A DNA stretch of 64,000 nt from Hydrangea macrophylla (taxonomy: Eukaryota; Streptophyta; Magnoliopsida; Cornales; Hydrangeaceae): contig CM066987.1 of assembly GCA_033977485.1 (NCBI GenBank), forward strand, positions 88,754,588 through 88,818,587, written 5' to 3'. How positions within the stretch are numbered: the stretch's first letter is position 1; each line of letters begins with the position of its first letter. Made by a program: the position numbers and the translations under genes. The notes under the pieces were generated by a model. That model saw only the letters and a list, made by a program, of their open reading frames with translations. It did no database searches and was not told the origin of the DNA. Positions 56,907 through 64,000 of the stretch are shown here, piece after piece.

Positions 56907-59165
56907 TGTAATACCCTGTATTTTTGTAATGTATTATGTGAATAAGACCCTGTATGCTTCTTTTAATACTTGTTTGAGCTTGGCCTTACCTTGGTATAAT
57001 TTGGATACCAATCGATTGACAAGTTTTCCAATCGATTGCCTTGCTTTGGATACCAATCGATTGAACTTTATCTCAATCGATTGATGTTATCAATCGATTG
57101 ACACTTATGCCAATCGATTGAAGGCAGCTGGGCAGATTCTTTTGCTCTGGCTGGGGAAAGGCCACGTGAACACTCTCTCCCTATATATATGAGCCCTTTT
57201 TCTGCGTTTTTCTTTTTAGAAAAATCAGAGAGAGTGAGAGGGAGTGTTTGTGTGTGTTATGTATATATAAACACTCATATATATATACACACACATATAT
57301 ACATATATTCATACATTCACACACACACAGAGATGGATTGAGAGAAAGAAGAAGACCAGAGAAGAAGAAAAAGAAGAAAGAAGAAGACAGAGGAGAGACA
57401 CAACAGAGGAAAGAGAGGGAGACCACCATTGGAGCTTCCAAAGCTTCAAAACACATTCCCAAACACGCCCTTAACGTCTAAGGTGAGTTTTAAACTCACT
57501 TGGTAGCTTTATATTGATGTTAGAACATGCTTGAATGAAGAAATGGAGAAGAAACCATGTATTCCCGTTATTTGTTGCTGGACAGTCTTCTCTGTGTAGA
57601 AGACGAAGTATCAATCGATTGGTACTCTTACCAATCGATTGACATCTTTCAGGTCCCAATCGATTGACATTTTGTGCAATCGGTTGACATGGATTGTGAT
57701 CCAATCGATTGAACTTTTTATCAATCGATTGACACTACTTTTATACCAATCGATTGAACCTTCTTCCAATCGATTGATGCTACTTTTATACCAATCGATT
57801 GACCTCTATGCCAATCGATTGGAAGTTTCAGAATACTGTTTTCTTATAATAACTGTTTAGTTGTTTATTTACTGTTCAGTATTTCCCAGCATGCTTTATT
57901 ATTGTAATACAGACATGATAACGAGTTAATGCAGCGTAGGGTCGTTGTAACAACAAGACTATCGAATAATGTTTATAATGTTAGATAACGGAATAGTCGT
58001 GAATCTTTTGGAGTTAACATTCATTTCATTCAGAGTAGTCGGGCCACATTGGGATTGTCATGTATCGGTGATAGAGTTGAATTTAAGTAGGTTTGCTAAG
58101 ATTCGGGAAATTTGCGTGGGCGGGCTTTGGTCGATCATATGTTCTTAAAAGCGGTAGACATACGAAGGTGTCTATGACTTGCGGTGAACCGGACCATTTG
58201 CCCTAAGATAGCCAGATGATCTAGTCATATGTTCTTAAAAGCGGTAGACAGACGAAGGTGTCTATGACATGCGGTGGACCGTGATCACTGGTAGACGTCG
58301 CTAAGTCGTGGCATAGAATGATGTACTGTTGTTTAAAGCGTTATATCCCTGACATGCGGTGGACTGTGCATATGTTCTTAAAAGCGGGGGATGGACTAAC
58401 GTGGTATCCATGACATGCGGTGAACTATGCATATGTGCTTAAAAGCGGTGGATGAGCAATGGTGTGTTATAGAGTTGAACTACTGTCGAGTCTGTTCCCC
58501 TATCATGTCGCGTTGTCGATCTTAAAATGAATAGGACGTCAGTAATCGGATCATTGGTTTGATTAAAGGAGTTACCCTTACTGAATTCTAGTTTGGTTAC
58601 TATTTATAACTTGTGATAATATCAATAGTCGATACCCTGTTAGTATTTAACTCACTCGGCTTTCATTAAGCTGACGACGTTTATGCCGCTGGACATTTCT
58701 ACGTTCCAGCGCACCCTGGTTATGACTATACAGGTGAAGGGCCTGCAGGAGGAGACTACTATGCCGGTGACGGAGTCCCTGTGGAGGATTTCTCCGACGG
58801 AGATCAGACCGAAGAAGACTACTAAGCCGAGGACTACCTCTACGCCAACTAAAGACTAGACTATAATTGTAGCTAATTGTCTTTACCGTTTTAGAACCCC
58901 TTTTTGTAGTCAGGCATATGTTGTCTTGACATTTGTACTTCCGCTGTCTTACATTTGATTCGAGACTCTGATGTGTAATAGGTAGTAACTTCTGTTGACT
59001 TTATATTACGTTGTGATCAGAACCTAGACTTCATTCTTGTTACACTATTACTCTTGTTGCTTAGTACTGCGTGGTGTGGACAATCATGTGACTTCACCCG
59101 TCACTGCCTTTGGACCCAAAAAGGAAATTTATTTTTCTCTATTTTTGCCGTTCCGGGGCGTGACA
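56907..59165 (+). repeat. Tekay-3 3' LTR
   Basis: 2259 bp, TGTAATACCC to GCGTGACA. Array 1 (57006-57122), TATA (57182-57190), splice donor AAG|GTGAGT (57482/57483), array 2 (57612-57829) and tandem block (58137-58460). The TTTCGAGGACGAAATC stretch lies just before it. Confidence 0.95.
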
Positions 59166-61292
59166 AACACGAATGAAGTCTAGGTTCTAATCACAATGTA
59201 ACATAAAGTCAACAGAAGTTACTAACTATTATGAATCAAATATAAGACAGCGGAAGTACAAATGCCAAGGCAACATATGCCTGACTACAAAAAGGGTTCT
59301 AAAATGGTAAAGACAATTAGCTACAATTCTAGTCTAGTCTTCAGTTGGCGTAGAGGTAGTCCTCGGTGTAGTAGTCTTCTTCGGTCTGACCTCCGTCAGG
59401 AAAATCCTCCACAGGGACTCCGTCACCGGCATAGTAGTCTTCTCCTGCAGGCCCTTCACCTGTATAGTCATAACCAGGGTGCGCTGGAACGTAGAAATGT
59501 CCAGCGGCATAAAACGCCGTCAGCTTAATGAAAGCCGAGTGAGTTAAATACTAACAGGGTATCGACTATTGATATTATCACAAGTTATAAATAGTAACGA
59601 AATTAGAATTCAGTAGGGGTAACTCCTTTAATCAAACCAATGATCCGATTACTATCATCCTATTCATTTTAAGATTGACAACGCGTCCTGATAGGGGAAC
59701 AGACTCGACAGTAGTTCAACTCTATAACACACCATTGCTCATCCACCGCTTTTAAGAACATATGCACAGTTCACCGCATGTCATGGATACCACGTTAGTC
59801 CATCCCCCGCTTTTAAGAACATATGCACAGTTCACCGCATGTCAGGGATATAACGCTTTAAACAACAGTACATCATTCTATGCCACGACTTAGCGACGTC
59901 TATCAGTGATCACGGTCCACCGCATGTCATAGACACCTTCGTTTGTCTACCGCTTTTAAGAACATATGATTAGATCATCTGGCTATCTTAGGGCAAATGG
60001 TCCGGTTCACCGCAAGTCATAGACACCTTCGTCTGTCTACCGCTTTTAAGAACATATGATCGACCAAAGCCCGCCCACGCAAATTTCCCGAATCTTAGCA
60101 AACCTACTTAAGTTCAACTCTATCACCGATACATGACAATCCCAATGTGGCCCGACTACTCTGAATGAAATGAACGTTAACTCCAAAGGATTCACGACTA
60201 TTCCGTTATCTAACATTATAAACATTATCCGTTAGTCTTGTTGTTACTACGACCCTACGCTGCATTAACTCGTTATCATGTCTGTATTACAATAATAAAG
60301 CATGATGGGAAATACTGAATAGTAAATAAACAACTAAACAGTTATTATAAGAAAACAGTATTCTGAAGCTTCCAATCGATTGGTATAAAGGTTCAATCGA
60401 TTGGTATAAAAGTAGCATCAATCAATTGGAAAAGATTCAATCGATTGGCATAGAAGCAGTGTCAATCAATTGATAAAAGATTCAATCGATTGGATCACAA
60501 TCCATGCCAATCGATTGCATAAAATGTCAATCGATTGGGACCTGAAAGATGTCAATCGATTGGTAAGAGTACCAATCGATTGATACTTCGTCTTCTTCAC
60601 AGAGAAGACTGTCCAGCAACATATAAACGGAAAATACATGGTTTCTGCATCTCTTCTTTATTAAAACAAGTCCTAACATCAATGTAAGGCTACCAAGTGG
60701 GTTTAAAACTCACCTTAGGCGTTAAGGGCGTGTTTGGTTGTGTGTAATGAAGCTTGGAGCTTCAATGGTGGCTCATCTCTCTCTCCTTTGCTCTGTCTTC
60801 TTCTTTCTTCTTCTTTCTTCTCTGGTCTTCTTCTCTTCTTTCTTCTTCTTTATCTGAGGCCATCTGTGTGTGTGTGTGTGTATAAATATATGTATATATT
60901 TGTGTGTATATATATATATGAGTGTATATATATAAAATACACACACAAGACTCTCCCTCTCACTCTCTCTGATTTCTGTAAACAGAAATCCGCCCAAAAT
61001 GGGCTGGTATATATAGAGAGAAAGTGTTCACGTGGCCTCTCCCCAGCCAGAGCAAAAGAATCTGCCCAGCTGCCTCCAATCGATTGGCATAAGTGTCAAT
61101 CGATTGATAAAATCAATCGATTGGTATAAAGTTCAATCGATTGGATCCAAAATAAGGCAATCGATTGGAAAACTTGTCAATCGATTGGTATCCAAATTAT
61201 ACCAAGGGTAAGGCCAGGCTCAAACAAGTATTAAAAGAAGCATACAGGGTCTTATTCACATAATATATTACAAAAAAATACAGGGTATTACA
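59166..61292 (-). repeat. Tekay-2 5' LTR, main part
   Basis: Starts (minus) TGTAATACCC at 61292 and ends at the Tekay-3 insertion, with the right AACAC copy at 59166-59170. Contains array 1 (61077-61190), TATA (61008-61015), G-box intact, splice donor at about 60713, array 2 (60373-60585) and tandem block (59740-60060). Confidence 0.93.
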
Positions 61293-62148
61293 CGTTTACT
61301 CCACTATAAAACGATAACTTAACTCCAACGCAAAAGAACATATCCGAAGCGACAACTAGACTTGTATGGTGTACAATATCCCTCTACCTTCAGCATTCGT
61401 AGTCATATTCAGGTGGTCGGATAACTGGTACTGTCAACCTGAATCATGATTACTTATTGTATTCCTTGAGTCCCATTCACCTCTCATGATTACCAAACAT
61501 GTTGATAACTCTTATCAACAAGACTGCAGTACTCAGTAATCGACTTGGTGACATTCTCAAGGGAATGCTTACTCTGAATCAGAGGGTAGATTCTATCTGG
61601 ACAATATATGTTCACAACCCTATGAACATGACATACCCAAGATACCCAGGTGTTGATCTTCAATAGACCTCACTGATTGGTAAGTCAAAGCATTCATATC
61701 CACAGTCTGTGTTCATAATCGTCTCAAGATTGAGAACACGTACCTTATACAAGTTATGAGTTCCTATCGACTGATTGACAGTCTTGAGTGTCAATAGGAA
61801 AGCTCAGGTTCGTCAATGCACTATAAGCACTAGCATATTAACTAAGAGTTACACTCTAGTGATTGAGATTAATCACTCCATCCAATTGTAGTTAATCATG
61901 CTACAGTGTAAACCTAATGAGATATCCAGTCTCATCATCCACTGTGACACGTTCTAAGTAACAAAGAATAGTAATTCGTATCTCATTTGTATGTATCTCA
62001 TACATACACGCATTACTTACTATGATACTTAAGGATAACAATCATCTCATGAAAGAAACATACATAACTATATGTAAAGCTGATATCCATATATTAAAAT
62101 GTCAATGTCTCATATATAAAGTAATGGTTTGAGGGCACAAACCCAACA
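61293..62148 (-). repeat. Copia-C 3' LTR, U3-side part
   Basis: Begins (minus) TGTTGGGTTTGTGCCC at 62148 next to the PPT and runs to the Tekay-2 insertion. The right TSD copy CGTTT is 61293-61297. A/T-rich, no gene. With the other part the LTR is about 1.19 kb. Confidence 0.75.
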
Positions 62149-62160
62149 AACTCCCACTTG
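62149..62160 (-). other. Copia-C polypurine tract
   Basis: On minus CAAGTGGGAGTT lies directly before the LTR start, the copia form. Confidence 0.75.
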
Positions 62161-62163
62161 CAC

Positions 62164-63976
62164 TCACAACCATACAGGATTACATCTGAGACTTAGACTA
62201 TCTAGATAATGATCAAAGACCTTCTGTGGCAAGGCCTTTGTAAACGGATCAGCAGGATTGTCAACGGTGGCAATCTTGGTGATAGTCACATCTCCACGTT
62301 GAACAATATCTCGGATAAGATGATATTTCTGCTCTACGTGCTTCCCCTTTCCGTGGTTCCTTAGCCCCTTGGATTGAGCCACTGCCCCACTATTATCACA
62401 ATAAAGCGTAATAGGTGACAGCGATGCTGGTACCACCTCGAGCTCCATAAGGAACTTCTTGAGCCAAACAGCTTCCTTTGCGGCTTCACATGCAGCCACA
62501 TATTCAGCTTCTATAGTTGAGTCTGCAATGCATTTCTGCTTAATGCTCCTCCAACTAACAGCACCACCTCCCAAGGTAAAGAGATATCCGGATGTTGACT
62601 TCCTCGAATCTTTATCTGACATAAAGTCCGAGTCAATATATCCTACTGGAATTAACTCACTACCGCCGTACATAAGCATGTAATCTTTAGTTCTTCTCAA
62701 GTACTTAAGAATGTGCTTAACGGCTGTCCAGTGCTATAACCATGCCAACGGCAAAACAGATATCTGGTCTAGTGCATAACATCGCATACATGAGACTTCC
62801 AACTGCCGAAGCATATGGAATTCCTGCCATGCGATTTTTCTCCTCCTGTGTCTTAGGACACTGGTCCTTGGAGAACGCTAAACCATGCCTGAAAGGTAAC
62901 AAACCTTTCTTCGAATTATCCATTGAAAACCTAGTTAGCACCTTATTAATATAACCAGCTTGAGACAATCCCATTATCTTTCACTTGCGATCCCGAAAGA
63001 GCTTTATCCCAAGAATACAGCTCGCCTCTCCTAGATCCTTCATATCGAAAGTACTAGCTAGCCAAACCTTGACCGTTGACAATGCCGCTACATCATTCCC
63101 AATGAGTAGAATGTCGTCAACGTAAAGCACAAGAAAAGCCACCACTTTTCCTTCACACTTCTTGTATACACAAGGTTCATCCAGATTCTGTATGAAACCA
63201 AACGATTTGACCGCTTGGTCAAATCGAATGTTCCAACTCCTGGATGCCTGCTTAAGCCCATAAATGGACTTTTGCAACTTGCATACCAAGTTTCCTTTCC
63301 GACTAGCTGTGAACCCTTCTGGTTGTTGCATATAGATGTCCTCCTCAAGATTGCCATTCAAGAATTCAGTCTTGACGTCCATCTGCTAGATCTCATAATC
63401 TAGGCATGCAACAATGGATAAGAGTATTCTGATGGACTTGAGCATGGATACCGGCGAGAAGGTTTTCTCATAGTCAATGCCCTCCCTCTGAGTATAACCT
63501 TTCGCTGCAAGCCTAGCCTTATAGGTCTCAACCTTTCCATAAGATCCTCTTTTCCTCTTGTAGACCCACTTACAACCAATGGGTTTAATATTGGCTGGAA
63601 GTTCTACAAGATCCCAGACTTGATTGGAATCCATAGATTATAATTCAGCCTTCATAGCTTTAATCCAATGAACTGAATCATCATCAGCCATTGCCTCTTC
63701 GTGTGTGGCAGGATCAGATTCAGATTCTATGGAGACAGCTTCAAAAACTTCTCCTAAGAACATGTATCTATCAGGCTGGCTGATAATCCTCCCACTATAA
63801 CGAGATACCAGTACGAAAATGGGTGAAGAAGTGGTATTTTTTTTATTTTCATCGTTATCAACTACGGGTTGGACTGAGGGCTCTCCTTCTATTTCTCTCA
63901 GATCTATCCTTCCCTTAGGTTTATGGTTTATGATATAATCATCTTCTAAGAAAGCATCATTTGTACTAACAAACAC
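62164..63976 (-). pseudogene. Copia-C pol: RT and RNase H, broken
   Basis: From right to left: the region after integrase (STNDAFLEDDY, RYMFLGE), RT with [33 protein letters not shown] and the catalytic YVDDILLIGND, then RNase H (SRKSTSGYLFTLGG, EAEYVAACEAAKEAVWL, LYCDNSGA). RNase H is complete to its end (RCNPVWL). Breaks: a TAA at about 63635, a TAG in place of the Trp before QMDVKT (63383), a TGA near 62978, and a small deletion plus frameshift at about 62730 that removes the SRYQSNPG segment. It is close in type to Copia-B but keeps the RNase H part that Copia-B lost. The rest lies right of the window. Confidence 0.88.
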
Positions 63977-64000
63977 TTTCTGTTCTCTTGGATCATAAAA

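Larger units (their letters stand above)
50706..59165 (+). mobile_element. Tekay-3: chromovirus with deleted leader
   Basis: 8460 bp, TSD AACAC (50701-50705, 59166-59170), inserted in the 5' LTR of Tekay-2, so it is the youngest of this nest. The 5' LTR is cut at 51273 and joined directly to the proline hinge of the extra ORF, which removes about 1.7 kb of LTR, the PBS and the first third of the ORF. The 3' LTR is whole (56907-59165). Without a PBS this copy cannot start reverse transcription, so the deletion occurred at or after its last transposition. Confidence 0.93.
42213..61292 (-). mobile_element. Tekay-2: complete chromovirus, split by Tekay-3
   Basis: Layout on minus: 5' LTR (61292-59171 plus 50705-50576), PBS 50568-50557, extra ORF 50437-49478, gag-pol 49077-44547, 3' LTR 44495-42213. 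TSD CGTTT on both sides (42208-42212, 61293-61297). Without Tekay-3 and one AACAC copy it is 10615 bp, close to Tekay-1. It belongs to the same family as Tekay-1 and, by a shared 7-bp insertion in RNase H and a shared proline insert in the extra ORF, is nearer to Tekay-3. Confidence 0.94.
41871..64000 (-). mobile_element. Copia-C: Ty1/copia element, 3' part
   Basis: On the minus strand pol runs from beyond the right edge down to 62164, then PPT and the 3' LTR. The LTR is split by Tekay-2: its first part is 61298-62148 and its second 41871-42212. The LTR starts TGTTGGGTTTGTGCCC (minus, at 62148) and its promoter is in the second part. The end at 41871 (TTAACCA on minus) is the best TG..CA fit but is not proven, since the partner LTR and TSD are outside the window. 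It entered the PMD gene of the Tat-like fragment. Confidence 0.75.

Overview
The window is plant nuclear DNA, almost certainly from an angiosperm. It is dominated by nested LTR retrotransposons of the Ty3/gypsy (chromovirus of Tekay/Del type, Tat-like) and Ty1/copia kinds. It also holds one host gene with introns, one tRNA-derived SINE and several small DNA transposons. I see no bacterial, organellar, rRNA or tRNA genes. Species cannot be named from the sequence.

Left nest (1-32118). An old, decayed Tekay-like element on + (leader, gag remnant, pol remnant and 3' LTR at about 4418-32118) is split by later insertions. Copia-A (-, 1-4417) runs off the left edge, and its gag is split by a solo LTR (537-2175, TSD GTGAT). 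A hAT-type element sits at 4613-5294 (8-bp TSD). Copia-B (-, 6578-25420, TSD GCAGA) entered the old gag, and a full Tekay-1 element (+, 8104-18694, TSD TGAAG) entered Copia-B. A 2.9-kb solo LTR (27586-30530) lies inside the old 3' LTR.

Middle (32119-38237). This is gene space: a SINE with a 14-bp TSD, then a three-exon gene at 33974-36545 (244 aa, plant protein of unknown function) with two foldback MITEs in intron 2, then a 196-bp hAT MITE.

Right nest (38238-64000). A truncated Tat-like gypsy element on - carries an antisense gene with a plant mobile domain (PMD) next to its LTR. Copia-C (-, from 41871 past the right edge) interrupts the PMD gene. Tekay-2 (-, 42213-61292, TSD CGTTT) lies in the Copia-C LTR, and Tekay-3 (+, 50706-59165, TSD AACAC) lies in the 5' LTR of Tekay-2. 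This gives a four-level nest.

The most interesting content is in the Tekay family. Tekay-1 and Tekay-2 carry a long acidic extra ORF between primer-binding site and gag, and Tekay-3 keeps a truncated version. Every Tekay LTR that reaches the site, including the old one, keeps a strong 5' splice site. A strong acceptor lies 5 nt before the extra ORF in both copies that retain that region, and a further acceptor lies before gag. This predicts a spliced leader intron that removes U5 and the PBS. In addition, most LTR families here carry spaced arrays of short palindromes (CAATCGATTG, TCGATCGATCGA, CAGTCGACTG types) just upstream of the TATA box, often with a second array downstream.
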